A stretch of 22,362 bases of DNA from an uncultured Pseudomonas sp. (GCF_946885885.1 NZ_CAMPHN010000065.1:1-22362), one strand, 5' to 3'. Positions 8,793-18,982 are shown, counted from the stretch's first letter. Made by a program: numbers and translations. Notes: a model not told the origin generated them from the letters alone.

Positions 8793-9335
8793 TCAAACTG
8801 TCGTCGTATACGCAACCTCGTACTTAAACGCTGCAACCACCTGCACTTCATCCTCATTGGAATACTCCAAGAACTTTGCCGCCAACAGCTTGGCGATTTC
8901 GTGCCTGTTCTTCATCAGCAACTTTGGTTTTAGATAGAGGCCAGTGTCCAATTGCGCGTAAACCTCAGGCACTTCTTTTTTTAGCTGCTCGTCCAGTTCA
9001 GGGTCTTGGATTTCCATGTGTGGGTCGCTTTCCAGCCGACCGGCGCATAGGTAGTACTTACCATCGCGTCTTACGAGCAGCCCTGTATGCGGCGAGATTA
9101 CTCTTCCGGCAAATATATTCACCCAGCTTTGTGCATCGAATGGACTAATATCGATGCTTTGCAGAGGCTCGTGTAGATACTCATCCGTCGGCGGTGCAAT
9201 AACGGTGAGCATTCCTGTTTCCGGCAAGTCGTTATCATAGTAGGCCGCCAAAATGGCCTCATCTGCAGTCAGGGCACCGGAGGAACTGACTATGCGTTGG
9301 CAATAGGACGATTCGCCTGAATGAACAAAGATCAA
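8793..9335 (-). CDS. Uncharacterised protein, 180 aa, in frame with the gene upstream
   Basis: The product is an acidic soluble protein with no recognised family. It has an alternating strand/helix character: GMLTVIAPPTDEYL, SWVNIFAGRVIS, TGLLVRRDGKYYLCAGRL, and a helical NRHEIAKLLAAKFLEY near the C terminus. The only start codon near its beginning is a TTG at 9333-9335 with no ribosome binding site; the first ATG would be at codon 42. The frame is open back to the TGA stop (9360-9362) of the preceding gene and is the same frame, so this may be the C-terminal half of one protein of about 410 residues split by a nonsense codon, or a second cistron translated by coupling. It is AT-rich like its neighbours and converges on the nuclease-like gene. 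Confidence 0.5.
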   Translation of the reverse strand: MIFVHSGESSYCQRIVSSSGALTADEAILAAYYDNDLPETGMLTVIAPPTDEYLHEPLQSIDISPFDAQSWVNIFAGRVISPHTGLLVRRDGKYYLCAGRLESDPHMEIQDPELDEQLKKEVPEVYAQLDTGLYLKPKLLMKNRHEIAKLLAAKFLEYSNEDEVQVVAAFKYEVAYTTTV

Positions 9336-9359
9336 AAAGATCTCGCGCTGACCGCTTGA

Positions 9360-10019
9360 TCAAGACCAGACATAACCGATGTCGCCATCAACGATATAGC
9401 TACGACGGTAGTGGATTATGTGGTCGTCAGGAAGGCATTGTGCAGCTATGCCCTTTGCCAAGCTTTGGTAGTCTGGAATGTACCAATCCCAGTATTTGCC
9501 GGCGTGCGGGACGGTGAATTTTTTACCAAATAGCGGCGTATCGCTGTTGATCAGTGAGCGGAAAGAGACAGGGGCTGCTATAGGATTTCCAGCGGCGTCA
9601 AACAATCCGTACTTTTCTTCCAGCATGCTGAGTTCTCTGGGCTCAAGAACGCCGTAGGTGATGCCTTCAAGTCCCCGGTGCCAAGTCGTGTAGGCATGCA
9701 GGGTGCGCTGGTTGGGTTCGTCCTGCTCGGTTTGAGCTCGCCACGCTCTTTTCTGATCGACATACCAGAACGTTTCAGTTCCGTATTCATTGTTTTCGTA
9801 AAGGCGATACCAGTCGTTTTCCTCAAGCAAGCCTTGGAGGAAGCTCACCACTTTTTTCGGACTTATTTCGAGCTCGGCTTCAGCGCTAATCACCCTGTAA
9901 AGCTCAGTGCTGTCCTGTTCAACGTCGTCTATTTCGTTCTCGCTTAGAAAGGTAAGAAGCTTGTCGAGGTTTTTATCCTGCGACTTGGGGGTAAGTATGA
10001 CGAACGAACCTTCGGACAT
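9360..10019 (-). CDS. Uncharacterised protein, 219 aa
   Basis: The start is chosen at the ATG at 10019 because AAGGAG lies five bases upstream; a longer frame to 10061 is not needed. The product begins MSEGSFVILTPKSQ, is acidic and rich in Trp and Tyr (for example WYRLYENNEYGTETFWYVDQ near residues 80-100), and ends with HYRRSYIVDGDIGYVWS. There is no signal peptide or membrane segment and no family I recognise. It is followed in the same frame, after one TGA, by a 180-residue open frame, so it may be the N-terminal part of a longer protein. Base composition matches the 6.2-10.4 kb segment and differs from the chromosome around it. A TATATT box at 10115-10120 on this strand could be part of its promoter. 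Confidence 0.6.
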   Translation of the reverse strand: MSEGSFVILTPKSQDKNLDKLLTFLSENEIDDVEQDSTELYRVISAEAELEISPKKVVSFLQGLLEENDWYRLYENNEYGTETFWYVDQKRAWRAQTEQDEPNQRTLHAYTTWHRGLEGITYGVLEPRELSMLEEKYGLFDAAGNPIAAPVSFRSLINSDTPLFGKKFTVPHAGKYWDWYIPDYQSLAKGIAAQCLPDDHIIHYRRSYIVDGDIGYVWS

Positions 10020-10182
10020 TACGGCTCCTTTATTTGGTTTTTCTACAATCGCGCAAACCACGAATCGCGGTCACAGCAGGCCTCTGGCATTCCCAGCCAA
10101 TGCACACTGCAGCGAATATACAAAAATAGGGACCCACGAAATAGAAGCTGATTTATTTTCCATGCGCTACACGTCCGCTCTT
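10020..10182. other. Leader and promoter region of the two uncharacterised genes
   Basis: AT-rich, no gene. Reading leftward it contains TATATT (10115-10120), then the AAGGAG ribosome binding site at about 10025-10030. Its right edge abuts the left terminal inverted repeat of the MITE-like element. Confidence 0.4.
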
Positions 10183-10366
10183 GGCCGATTCTGTTGAAAA
10201 AGTCCCATCGTGATTTTTGCCCATGAAAGAGCATTAGCGACATGAAGTCTGCCTTACTCAGAAGAAGGATCTGTCTTGGTTTTTACGTAGCAACGACAAA
10301 ATCGAGCGATTTTTGAGCTGCCGAACGCAGCTCTTTCAGAAACCGACTTTTTCAACAGAATCGGCC
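10183..10366. mobile_element. MITE-like element, 184 bp, perfect 22-bp terminal inverted repeats
   Basis: Positions 10183-10204 and 10345-10366 are exact reverse complements over 22 bases (outer end GGCCGATTCTG, inner end GAAAAAGTC). The interior has no open frame that could be a transposase but holds two small hairpins (10298-10313 and 10315-10333). GGCC, itself palindromic, lies at both outer ends, and GGCCGATT occurs as a direct repeat at 10183-10190 and 10363-10370, so the true ends could be four bases further in with GGCC as target duplication. This is the structure of a non-autonomous insertion element moved in trans by an IS transposase; the parent IS is not identified. Confidence 0.72.
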
Positions 10367-10591
10367 GATTGTTGCCCGTCATCTCCGGCAGCTTTGGGTC
10401 TACGGCCGCTCATCGATGACCGCACTTGGCCGCCCCCCACCAACCGCCGGTCGACAACTTCCTCTCTCTGCCGCCGGTGCTGTCGATCCGTGGCCCGGCG
10501 GATCGACTTAGTTATAGATCGGCCTAGCCGTGCTGTCCGCCGATCCCGCGCAGCTGCCTGCGCCCCCCTTCCTTCTAGCAGGAGATTAAAC
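10367..10591. other. Intergenic region upstream of the DUF1428 gene
   Basis: No gene; a frame continuous with the DUF1428 gene runs upstream from 10313 but has no start signal or homology. Composition returns to high GC here, marking the right border of the AT-rich segment. A TAGTTATAGAT stretch at about 10510-10520 could contain a -10 box. Confidence 0.4.
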
Positions 10592-10945
10592 ATGAGCTAT
10601 GTCGATGGCTTCGTTGCCGCCGTACCCACTGCCAACCGCGAGTTATACCGCCAGCATGCGCAGGCTGCTGCGGCTGTCTTCAAGGAGCACGGCGCGCTGG
10701 GCGTCGTCGAGTGCTGGGGTGATGACGTGCCCGAGGGCAAGCTGACGTCGTTCCCGATGGCGGTGAAACGCCAGGACGACGAGACCGTGGTGTTTTCCTG
10801 GGTGACCTGGCCGTCCCGTCAGGTGCGCGACGCGGGGATGCAGAAGGTCATGGCCGACCCGCGGCTGCAGCCGGACCGCAACCCCATGCCCTTCGATGGC
10901 CAGCGGCTGATCTACGGCGGCTTTCAGGTGCTGGTGGAGGCCTGA
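10592..10945 (+). CDS. ybaA: DUF1428 family protein (YbaA-like)
   Basis: This 117-residue protein has exactly the length of E. coli YbaA and shares its landmarks: YVDGFVAAVP at the start, HGALGVVECWGDDVPEGK in the middle, VVFSWVTWPSRQVRDA, MADPR, and MPFDGQRLIYGGF near the end. DUF1428 proteins adopt a dimeric ferredoxin-like alpha/beta fold; their function is not established. AGGAG is at 10580-10584, seven bases before the ATG, so the much longer upstream frame is rejected. It stands alone between the MITE-like element and a palindromic intergenic repeat. Confidence 0.93.
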   Translation: MSYVDGFVAAVPTANRELYRQHAQAAAAVFKEHGALGVVECWGDDVPEGKLTSFPMAVKRQDDETVVFSWVTWPSRQVRDAGMQKVMADPRLQPDRNPMPFDGQRLIYGGFQVLVEA

Positions 10946-11009
10946 GGCGCCGGGCGAATCAGCGCCGCCCTGCTCCGGCGTACTTTCCTGCCCTGGGGCG
11001 CCAGTCCGC

Positions 11010-11080
11010 AGGATGGGTTAGTCGCGCAGCGGCGTTACACATCGCATGATTGATGGGTATCGCTGCGCTCAACCCATCCT
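11010..11080. repeat. Palindromic intergenic repeat before lhr
   Basis: AGGATGGGTT (11010-11019) pairs exactly with AACCCATCCT (11071-11080), and the stem continues imperfectly through CGCAGCG/CGCTGCG. A partial further end, ATCCTACGGGG, lies at 11094-11104. The GTAGG-GGGTT...AACCC-CCTAC type of end links it to the repeats at 15617-15950. Confidence 0.6.
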
Positions 11081-11156
11081 ACGGGCTCAAATCATCCTAC
11101 GGGGTGCTGGCCCAACGGCGCTTGAGGCCGGTGCGCCGCGCTAGCATTATGGGCGC

Positions 11157-14100
11157 ATGAAGCCGACTCCCGACCACGCCCCTGCCGACACCGCCTTGGC
11201 GACCTTTCACCCCGCGGTCGCTGCCTGGTTTCGCCAGCGCTTCGGCGCGCCGACGCCAGCGCAGATCGAGGCCTGGCCGGCGATTGCCGCCGGCCGCTCG
11301 ACCCTGGTCGCCGCGCCCACCGGCTCGGGCAAAACCCTCACTGCCTTCCTCGCCGCCATCGACGCTCTGGTGCACGAAGGCCTGGCCAACGACGGGGTGC
11401 TCGAAGACCGCTGCAGTGTGCTCTACGTTTCGCCGCTCAAGGCGTTGTCCAACGACATCCGCATCAACCTCGAAGAACCGCTGGCCGGCATCCGCGCCGA
11501 GCTGCAACGCCAGGGCCTGGCCGATGTGTGCATCCGCAGTGCGGTGCGCACCGGCGACACCACCCAGGCCGAGCGCCTGACGATGCGCAAACAGGCGCCG
11601 CATATCCTGGTGACCACCCCGGAATCGCTCTATGTGCTGCTCGGTTCCGAGTCCGGGCGGGCCATGCTCGCCGATTGCCGCAGCCTGATCGTCGACGAAA
11701 TCCACGCCATCGCCGGGAGCAAACGTGGCAGCCATCTGATGCTTAGCATCGAACGCCTGGAGGCCCTGTGCCAACGACCGTTGGTACGCATCGGCCTGTC
11801 CGCCACACAGAAACCGCTGGAGGCGGTGGCGCGCTTTCTGCTCGGCAGTCAGGGCGCGCTGCCGAACCCCAAGGCGGCCCAAGCGCCAGCGGGCGCCTGC
11901 CATATCGTCGATATTGGCTACACCCGCGCCCGCGACCTGGCCATAGAAGTGCCGCCGGTGCCGCTGGACGCGGTGATGAGCAACGAAACCTGGGACAAGG
12001 TCTACGAACGCCTGGCCGAACTGGCCCAGCAACACCGCACCACCCTGGTGTTCGTCAACACCCGGCGCCTGGCCGAGCGCGCCTGCCGGCATCTGTCCGA
12101 ACGCCTGGGCGAGGCCGCGGTCGCCGCGCACCATGGCAGCCTGGCCAAGGAGCTGCGCCTGGATGCCGAACAACGTCTCAAGCGCGGCGAACTGCGGGTG
12201 CTGGTGGCCACCGCCTCGCTGGAACTGGGCATCGATATCGGCGAGGTCGAGTTGGTCTGCCAACTCGGTTCGCCGCGCAGCATCGCCGCATTTCTGCAAC
12301 GCGTTGGCCGCTCCGGCCACAGCGTCGGTGGCACGCCCAAGGGCCGGCTGTTTCCGCAATCGCGCGACGAGTTGATCGAATGCGCCGCGCTGCTCGACTG
12401 CGTGCGTCGCGGCGAACTGGATGCCCTGCAAATTCCCCATGCGCCGCTGGACGTACTGGCCCAGCAGATAGTCGCCGAGGTGGCCTGCCGCGAATGGGGC
12501 GAGGACGATCTCTTTCAATTGCTGACCCGTGCCGCGCCCTATACCGACCTGCCGCGCGCCAGTTTCGATGCCCTGCTGAAGATGCTCAGCGAAGGCTACA
12601 GCGGCCGTCAGGGCGTACGCGCCGCCTACCTGCACCGCGACGCGGTGAATCGTCGCCTGCGCGGCCGGCGTGCCGCGCGCCTGACCGCCATCACCAGCGG
12701 CGGCACCATTCCCGATGCCGGCGACTACAGCGTACTGCTGGAACCCCAGGGCTTTCAGGTCGGCACGCTCAACGAAGACTTCGCGGTCGAGAGTCTGGCC
12801 GGCGACGTGTTCCAGCTGGGCAACCAGTCCTACCGCATCCTGCGCGTGGAGCCGGGCAAGGTGCGGGTCGAGGACGCCCAGGGCCAGCCGCCGAACATCC
12901 CGTTCTGGCTCGGCGAGGCGCCGGGGCGCAGCGATGAGTTATCGGCCGGGGTGGCGCGGCTGCGCGAGCAGATCGAACAGTTGCTCAGCGGCGATACAAG
13001 CATCGCGGCCGAGGCCGCTCCTACAGAGTCCAGCGAATCCCGTAGGAGCGGCCTTGGCCGCGAAAATCTCCCAGCCACCGCCGCAAACCTGATCGAGAAC
13101 GCCACGGCCTGGCTGATGCACAGCATCGGCCTCGACCAATCCGCGGCGCAGCAGATAGTCGACTACCTGGCCCGCGCACGCGCCGCCCTGGGCGGCTTGC
13201 CGACCCAGCGGCGGCTGGTGATGGAGCGCTTCTTCGACGAATCCGGCGGCATGCAGCTGATCATCCATTCGCCGTTCGGCAGCCGCCTCAACCGCGCCTG
13301 GGGCCTGGCCCTGCGCAAGCGCTTCTGCCGCAGCTTCAACTTCGAATTGCAGGCCGCCGCCACCGAGGATGCGCTGATCCTGTCGCTGGCTACCAGCCAT
13401 AGCTTCCCGCTCGACGAAGTCTGGCGCTATGTACATTCCAACAGCGCCGAACAATTGCTGATCCAGGCCGTGCTGGATGCGCCGCTGTTCGCCGTGCGCT
13501 GGCGCTGGAACGCCGGCGTGGCCCTGGCCCTGCCGCGTTTCGCCGGCGGGCGTAAGGTGGCGCCGCAGCTGCAACGCATGCGCAGCGAAGACCTGCTGGC
13601 CACAGTGTTCCCCGATCAGGTGGCGTGCCTGGAAAATATCATCGGCGAACGCGAAATCCCCGATCACCCGCTGGTGGCGCAGACCCTCGACGACTGCCTG
13701 CATCAGGCCATGGACAGCGAGGCCTGGCTGGCCCTGCTGCGGCGCATGGAGGCCGGCGATATCGAGCTGATCGCCCGCGACCTGCCGGCGCCCTCGGCGC
13801 TGGCTGCGGAAATTCTCAACGCCCGGCCCTATGCCTACCTCGACGACGCACCTCTGGAAGAACGGCGCACCCAGGCGGTGCAGAGCCGACGCTGGAGCGA
13901 CCCGGCCTCCAGCGACGACCTCGGCGCCCTGGATGCCGATGCCATTGAGGCAGTGCGCGAAGAAGCTTGGCCCGAGGTGAGCGATGCCGACGAGATGCAC
14001 GACGCCCTGCTCAGCCTCGGCGCCGTCACCCAGGCCGAGGCTGAAGCCAATAGCGGCTGGTCGATCTGGCTGACCCAGCTGGCCAAGGGCAAACGCGCCA

Positions 14101-15620
14101 CCTGTCTGCAGCTGGATGGTGCGCCGGCGCTATGGTTGGCGGCTGAACGTCTTAGCCAGTGGCAAGCGCTGCATCCCCACGCCCTGTCCAAACCGACGAT
14201 CCAGGCGCCGGCTGGCTACGATGCCGATTGGCAAACGGAGCCAGCCCTGGTCGAACTGCTGCGCGCCCGCCTTAGCGGTTTCGGCCCCCTGCCCCTGGCG
14301 CGGATCGCCGCCGACCTGCAGCAGGAAGAACCCGCGATCAACCTCGCCTTGCTCGCCCTGGAGCGCGAAGGTTATGTGCTGCGCGGGCGCTTCACCCCGG
14401 GCGCGAGCGAAGAACAATGGTGCGAACGCCATCTGCTGGCACGCATCCACCGCTACACGGTGGGTCGCCTGCGCCGCGAGATAGAGCCGGTGGACCGTGC
14501 CGATTTCATGCGCTTTCTGTTCGACTGGCAGCGCGTGGCGCCGAACAACCGGGGGCGCGGCGCCGAAGCCCTGGCCGGGGTTCTCGGTCAGTTGGAAGGC
14601 TTCCAGGCCGCAGCCGGCGCCTGGGAAAGCGAGATACTGCCGAGCCGGGTCGCCGATTATGGGATCAACTGGCTCGACGACCTGTGCCGCTCCGGGCGCC
14701 TGGTCTGGTGTCGTCTGGCCGGGCGCAACCGCAGCGCCGGCGGCCCGCTACGCAGCACGCCAATCGTCCTGCTGCCGCGCAAGAGCCTCGGTTTATGGCG
14801 CGCCTGCCTGGGCGAAACACCAACCGCCGAACCCTCGCCGCGCGCCGAACGCCTGCGCCAGGTGCTGGCCAGCCAGGGCGCGCTGTTCTTCGACGAGTTG
14901 CAGGACGAGGCGCACTTGCTGCGCAGCGAGTTGGAGGATTGCCTCGGCGAACTCGTGGCCCTCGGCCTGGCCAATGCCGACAGCTTCGCCGGCCTGCGCT
15001 CGCTGTTGCTGCCGGCGGCCAAACGCAGCCAACAGAAACGCCACGCCCACCGCGCCTTGGCCAATATGCAGGACGCCGGCCGCTGGGCGCTGCTGCGCGG
15101 CGGCGAGCAAGCCGCGAACGCAGAGGCTCTGGAGCACGTGGCGCGCACGCTGCTGCGCCGCTATGGCGTGGTCTGCTGGCGCCTGCTGGAGCGCGAAGCC
15201 GATTGGCTGCCGTCCTGGCGCGAACTGCTGCGGGTCTACCAGCGCCTGGAAGCGCGCGGCGAAATTCGCGGCGGGCGCTTCGTCGCTGGCGTAGTCGGCG
15301 AACAGTTCGCCCTACCGGAAGCCGTCGCCCTGCTGCGCGAGGTGCGCAAACGCCCAGCCGACGGCGCACTGATCAGCCTCTCCGCCTGCGACCCGCTAAA
15401 CCTGCTCGGCACCCTGCTGCCCGGCAACAAAGTGCCGGCCGTGGCCGGCAATCGCCTGCTGTACCGCGACGGCGTGCCGGTGGCGAGCCTGATCGCCGGC
15501 AAGATTCAACTGCTACAACAGGCCGACACCTTCACCGCTGGCGAATGGCAAGCCGCCCTGATCCGCCAACCCGGCCTGCCCGCCCCGGTCCGCAACCCTA
15601 AAACCACCAGCGCCCCGTAG
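11157..15620 (+). CDS. lhr: ATP-dependent helicase Lhr
   Basis: This 1487-residue superfamily 2 helicase is close to the length of E. coli Lhr (1538). Motif I is AAPTGSGKT (52-60), the PLKALSND motif Ia at 93-100, TTPES (153-157), motif II DEIH (180-183), motif III SAT (215-217) and motif [10 protein letters not shown] (381-388), within a two-RecA core of about 420 residues. Winged-helix and beta-barrel regions follow, then the long Lhr C-terminal domain. Lhr is a DNA-translocating 3'-5' helicase linked to DNA repair, with RNA:DNA unwinding activity. An imperfect REP-type palindrome lies in frame at codons 616-636 and codes for a Ser/Ala/Glu-rich linker. The TAG stop is supplied by the GTAGG end of a downstream repeat. 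No clear ribosome binding site precedes the ATG. Confidence 0.95.
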   Translation: MKPTPDHAPADTALATFHPAVAAWFRQRFGAPTPAQIEAWPAIAAGRSTLVAAPTGSGKTLTAFLAAIDALVHEGLANDGVLEDRCSVLYVSPLKALSNDIRINLEEPLAGIRAELQRQGLADVCIRSAVRTGDTTQAERLTMRKQAPHILVTTPESLYVLLGSESGRAMLADCRSLIVDEIHAIAGSKRGSHLMLSIERLEALCQRPLVRIGLSATQKPLEAVARFLLGSQGALPNPKAAQAPAGACHIVDIGYTRARDLAIEVPPVPLDAVMSNETWDKVYERLAELAQQHRTTLVFVNTRRLAERACRHLSERLGEAAVAAHHGSLAKELRLDAEQRLKRGELRVLVATASLELGIDIGEVELVCQLGSPRSIAAFLQRVGRSGHSVGGTPKGRLFPQSRDELIECAALLDCVRRGELDALQIPHAPLDVLAQQIVAEVACREWGEDDLFQLLTRAAPYTDLPRASFDALLKMLSEGYSGRQGVRAAYLHRDAVNRRLRGRRAARLTAITSGGTIPDAGDYSVLLEPQGFQVGTLNEDFAVESLAGDVFQLGNQSYRILRVEPGKVRVEDAQGQPPNIPFWLGEAPGRSDELSAGVARLREQIEQLLSGDTSIAAEAAPTESSESRRSGLGRENLPATAANLIENATAWLMHSIGLDQSAAQQIVDYLARARAALGGLPTQRRLVMERFFDESGGMQLIIHSPFGSRLNRAWGLALRKRFCRSFNFELQAAATEDALILSLATSHSFPLDEVWRYVHSNSAEQLLIQAVLDAPLFAVRWRWNAGVALALPRFAGGRKVAPQLQRMRSEDLLATVFPDQVACLENIIGEREIPDHPLVAQTLDDCLHQAMDSEAWLALLRRMEAGDIELIARDLPAPSALAAEILNARPYAYLDDAPLEERRTQAVQSRRWSDPASSDDLGALDADAIEAVREEAWPEVSDADEMHDALLSLGAVTQAEAEANSGWSIWLTQLAKGKRATCLQLDGAPALWLAAERLSQWQALHPHALSKPTIQAPAGYDADWQTEPALVELLRARLSGFGPLPLARIAADLQQEEPAINLALLALEREGYVLRGRFTPGASEEQWCERHLLARIHRYTVGRLRREIEPVDRADFMRFLFDWQRVAPNNRGRGAEALAGVLGQLEGFQAAAGAWESEILPSRVADYGINWLDDLCRSGRLVWCRLAGRNRSAGGPLRSTPIVLLPRKSLGLWRACLGETPTAEPSPRAERLRQVLASQGALFFDELQDEAHLLRSELEDCLGELVALGLANADSFAGLRSLLLPAAKRSQQKRHAHRALANMQDAGRWALLRGGEQAANAEALEHVARTLLRRYGVVCWRLLEREADWLPSWRELLRVYQRLEARGEIRGGRFVAGVVGEQFALPEAVALLREVRKRPADGALISLSACDPLNLLGTLLPGNKVPAVAGNRLLYRDGVPVASLIAGKIQLLQQADTFTAGEWQAALIRQPGLPAPVRNPKTTSAP
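13004..13062. repeat. REP doublet (REPIN-like) inside the lhr coding sequence
   Basis: Positions 13004-13024 and 13042-13062 are reverse complements at 20 of 21 positions, with a 17-base spacer. The ends are GTAGGAGCGGCC-TTGGCCGCG, the form found in intergenic REP elements of many pseudomonads. Here it is read as protein (residues 616-636) without breaking the frame, lying in a hydrophilic stretch after QIEQLLSGD. Confidence 0.8.
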
Positions 15621-15700
15621 GTTGGGTTAGCGGCGCTCCACACAGCGCACAAACACCACCGCTACCAAGCGCCGCGTAACCCAACACCGCGCCACTAGCC
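15617..15700. repeat. 84-bp intergenic palindromic repeat, copy A
   Basis: Contains TTGGGTTA-GCGGCGCT pairing with AGCGCCGC-G-TAACCCAA, a stem of about 16 bp with one bulge. Matches copy B (15787-15870) at about 71 of 84 positions in the same orientation. Its first bases GTAG include the lhr stop codon. Confidence 0.75.
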
Positions 15701-15765
15701 ACTGCGCGCAACCAGAATATGTGCTGCCCGCACCATCGCCGTTGGGCTTCGTCGCTGCGCTCCTC

Positions 15766-15798
15766 AACCCGACCTACGCACTGGTCGTAGGTCGGGTT
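15766..15798. repeat. 13-bp perfect hairpin joining two repeat units
   Basis: AACCCGACCTACG (15766-15778) pairs exactly with CGTAGGTCGGGTT (15786-15798) across a 7-base loop. This is where the end of one repeat unit faces the start of copy B. It could act as a factor-independent stem but has no T tract. Confidence 0.6.
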
Positions 15799-15870
15799 AG
15801 CGGCATACCCCATAACGCGCAAGCACCACCGTTACCGAGCGCCGCGTAACCCGACACAGCGCCACTAGCC
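15787..15870. repeat. 84-bp intergenic palindromic repeat, copy B
   Basis: Same length and orientation as copy A, 170 bp further on. Its outer stem TCGGGTTA/TAACCCGA replaces a T-A pair of copy A by C-G at matching places, so the pairing is preserved. Confidence 0.75.
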
Positions 15871-15882
15871 GCACCGCCCCTT

Positions 15883-15950
15883 GCTGGGTTACGCCGCAGC
15901 CGACCCGCGGTCAACCAAGAACCTCGCCCAGGCGGCTAACCCAGCCTACG
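15883..15950. repeat. Third palindromic repeat unit of the same type
   Basis: GCTGGGTTA (15883-15891) pairs with TAACCCAGC (15937-15945), and the unit ends CCTACG like the others. The interior differs from copies A and B. With them it fills almost the whole 423-bp gap between lhr and the ATPase gene, which holds no gene. Confidence 0.6.
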
Positions 15951-16043
15951 TGAGTACACTGAGACTACCGCCAATAGACAGGCCACCACCAACTCGGTAG
16001 CTTCGACTGGCCCGCCCACACTTCCGAATCCAAAGTGGCCGCC

Positions 16044-16769
16044 ATGCTTTCATCGCAGTTCGTCAGCCGAGTCAGCCTGCTGCGTGACAAGGTCGAGTCG
16101 TTCGCCCGCTATCCGTTCTGCCTGCCGGCCATCGCCTCGCTGGAGCGCCTTGACCTGCACCCGAACGTCACTTTCTTCGTCGGCGAGAACGGTTCGGGCA
16201 AGTCGACCCTGCTGGAAGCTATCGCCGTGTCGCTGGGCTTCAATGCCGAGGGCGGCAGCAAGAACTTCAATTTCGCCACCCGCCGCTCGCATTCCGAATT
16301 GCATGAATACCTGCGCATCGCCAAGGGCATCAAACGGCCGCGCGATGGCTACTTTCTGCGCGCCGAAAGCTTCTTCAACGTCGCCACGGAAATCGACAAC
16401 CTCAACGTCGTCGACTCCTACGGCGGCCGCTCGCTGCACGAGCAATCCCACGGCGAATCCTTTCTGGCGCTGCTGATGGAACGCTTCGGCGGCCAGGGCC
16501 TGTATATCCTCGACGAACCGGAAGCCGCGCTCTCACCGCAACGCCAGCTGGCGGTGCTGTCGCGGATTCACGATCTGGTTCTCGATGGCTCGCAGTTCAT
16601 CATCGCCAGCCACTCGCCGATCCTCATGGCCTACCCGCAGGCACGCATCTTCCAGTGCGGCGGCGAGGGCATCGCCGAGGTCGCCTATGAGGAGACCGAG
16701 CACTACCGGGTCACCCATGATTTCCTCACCAACCCCACGCGCATGCTGCGCGTGTTGCTGGAACGTTAA
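16044..16769 (+). CDS. Small AAA family ATPase (ABC/SMC-like, COG3910 type)
   Basis: This 241-residue soluble ATPase has Walker A GENGSGKST (47-55), an ABC-like signature SHGES (135-139), Walker B LYILDEPEAALS (153-164) and a switch His in ASHSP (190). The order and the LDEPEAALSP wording are those of small predicted ATPases related to RecF/SMC heads, without a coiled-coil insert. No transporter domain or partner is encoded next to it; the function is unknown, and it is often a stand-alone chromosomal gene. The ATG at 16044 is preferred over an in-frame GTG at 16035; neither has a strong ribosome binding site. It lies directly after the block of palindromic repeats. Confidence 0.85.
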   Translation: MLSSQFVSRVSLLRDKVESFARYPFCLPAIASLERLDLHPNVTFFVGENGSGKSTLLEAIAVSLGFNAEGGSKNFNFATRRSHSELHEYLRIAKGIKRPRDGYFLRAESFFNVATEIDNLNVVDSYGGRSLHEQSHGESFLALLMERFGGQGLYILDEPEAALSPQRQLAVLSRIHDLVLDGSQFIIASHSPILMAYPQARIFQCGGEGIAEVAYEETEHYRVTHDFLTNPTRMLRVLLER

Positions 16770-16860
16770 GCGCTTACGCGTCCGCTAACCTATGGTAAAC
16801 AGGCATACCGCCGGCACGCGGCCGACCACAGATATTTGTCACCGAAACGAGGATTTGCGC

Positions 16861-17163
16861 ATGTCCGCCAGACTGCTCTCCATTGGCCTGCTCTTGCTGG
16901 TCGCCCTGACCGGCTGCGGCTCCCGCGATACAGCACCCGGACAAGCCGCCGAGCCGCCGAGCGAATGCAATGCCGACGCCGTGCAGAACATGCTCGGCCA
17001 ATTCGCCTCGGCGGAAACCGTCGAAAAAATCCGCATCCAGGCCGGCGCAGAAAAAGTGCGCGTGCTCGCCCCGGGCGACAGGGCGACCATGGACTTCAAC
17101 CCGCAGCGGCTGAATATCGAGATCGACGAGGCAGAGATGATTCAGCGCCTCAGCTGCGGCTGA
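16861..17163 (+). CDS. I78 family peptidase inhibitor lipoprotein
   Basis: This 100-residue precursor has a short basic start, a hydrophobic segment and lipobox LTGC with C19 as the lipidated residue, giving a mature protein of 82 residues anchored in the envelope. G20 at +2 favours sorting to the outer membrane. The mature part shows the I78 inhibitor pattern: a Cys at 36, IQAGAEKVRVLAPGD, MDFNPQRLNIEID and the terminal SCG (C99), which probably forms a disulfide with C36. I78 members inhibit serine proteases such as elastase. GAGGA lies about eight bases before the ATG; a longer frame from 16792 is rejected. It is followed after 88 bp by the TyrR-type regulator gene. Confidence 0.85.
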   Translation: MSARLLSIGLLLLVALTGCGSRDTAPGQAAEPPSECNADAVQNMLGQFASAETVEKIRIQAGAEKVRVLAPGDRATMDFNPQRLNIEIDEAEMIQRLSCG

Positions 17164-17251
17164 ACAGCTGAAAACCGTGCAGCGTTAACTATGCCGCGCA
17201 GACCGGGCATACTGCCGCCCTGCTCATCATCCCGACCTGTAGCCCGCCCGC

Positions 17252-18787
<1,536 letters not shown>

Positions 18788-18818
18788 CGATCAGCGAAGG
18801 GATCGCTTTGGTAGCGCT

Positions 18819-18887
18819 GTAGGGTGGATGGCGCCTTTTTCATCCAGCAGCGCAGTTGGTGGATGGGTGAAGCGTCATCCACCCTAC
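18819..18887. repeat. Inverted repeat with GTAGGGTGGATG ends
   Basis: GTAGGGTGGATG (18819-18830) pairs exactly with CATCCACCCTAC (18876-18887); a second GGATG/CATCC pair lies inside. It follows the regulator gene by 31 bases and may also serve as its transcript end. Confidence 0.7.
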
Positions 18888-18936
18888 GAAGTCACGGCCT
18901 TGCGAATAAACATAGACCTACGAAGCGGGCTTTTTT

Positions 18937-18967
18937 GTAGGGTAGACATGGCGAAGCCTTGTCTACC
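18937..18967. repeat. Inverted repeat with GGTAGACA core
   Basis: GGTAGACA and TGTCTACC (ending 18967) pair around a GCGAAGCC-like loop, preceded by a T run and GTAG. It belongs to the GTAGGGT-type intergenic repeats seen at 18819. Confidence 0.6.
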
Positions 18968-18982
18968 GCTGACGCAGCAGAT

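Noticed and set aside
6565..10019. Toxin-antitoxin or restriction-modification pair made of the nuclease-like gene and the two downstream genes
   Set aside because: The genes are convergent, not co-operonic, and no methylase or antitoxin motif is visible.
10313..10591. N-terminal extension of the DUF1428 protein
   Set aside because: The ATG at 10592 has AGGAG at proper spacing and gives the exact YbaA length.
11097..12635. 512-codon open frame on the minus strand opposite lhr
   Set aside because: It lies wholly over a well-supported helicase core, is rich in Gln/His/Gly/Ala as antisense frames of GC-rich genes are, and has no family resemblance.
12939..14000. 353-codon minus-strand frame inside lhr
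   Set aside because: Same antisense composition effect; no ribosome binding site or motif.
15617..15950. CRISPR array
   Set aside because: Only two to three units, 84 bp long and palindromic throughout, with no regular short spacers and no cas genes.
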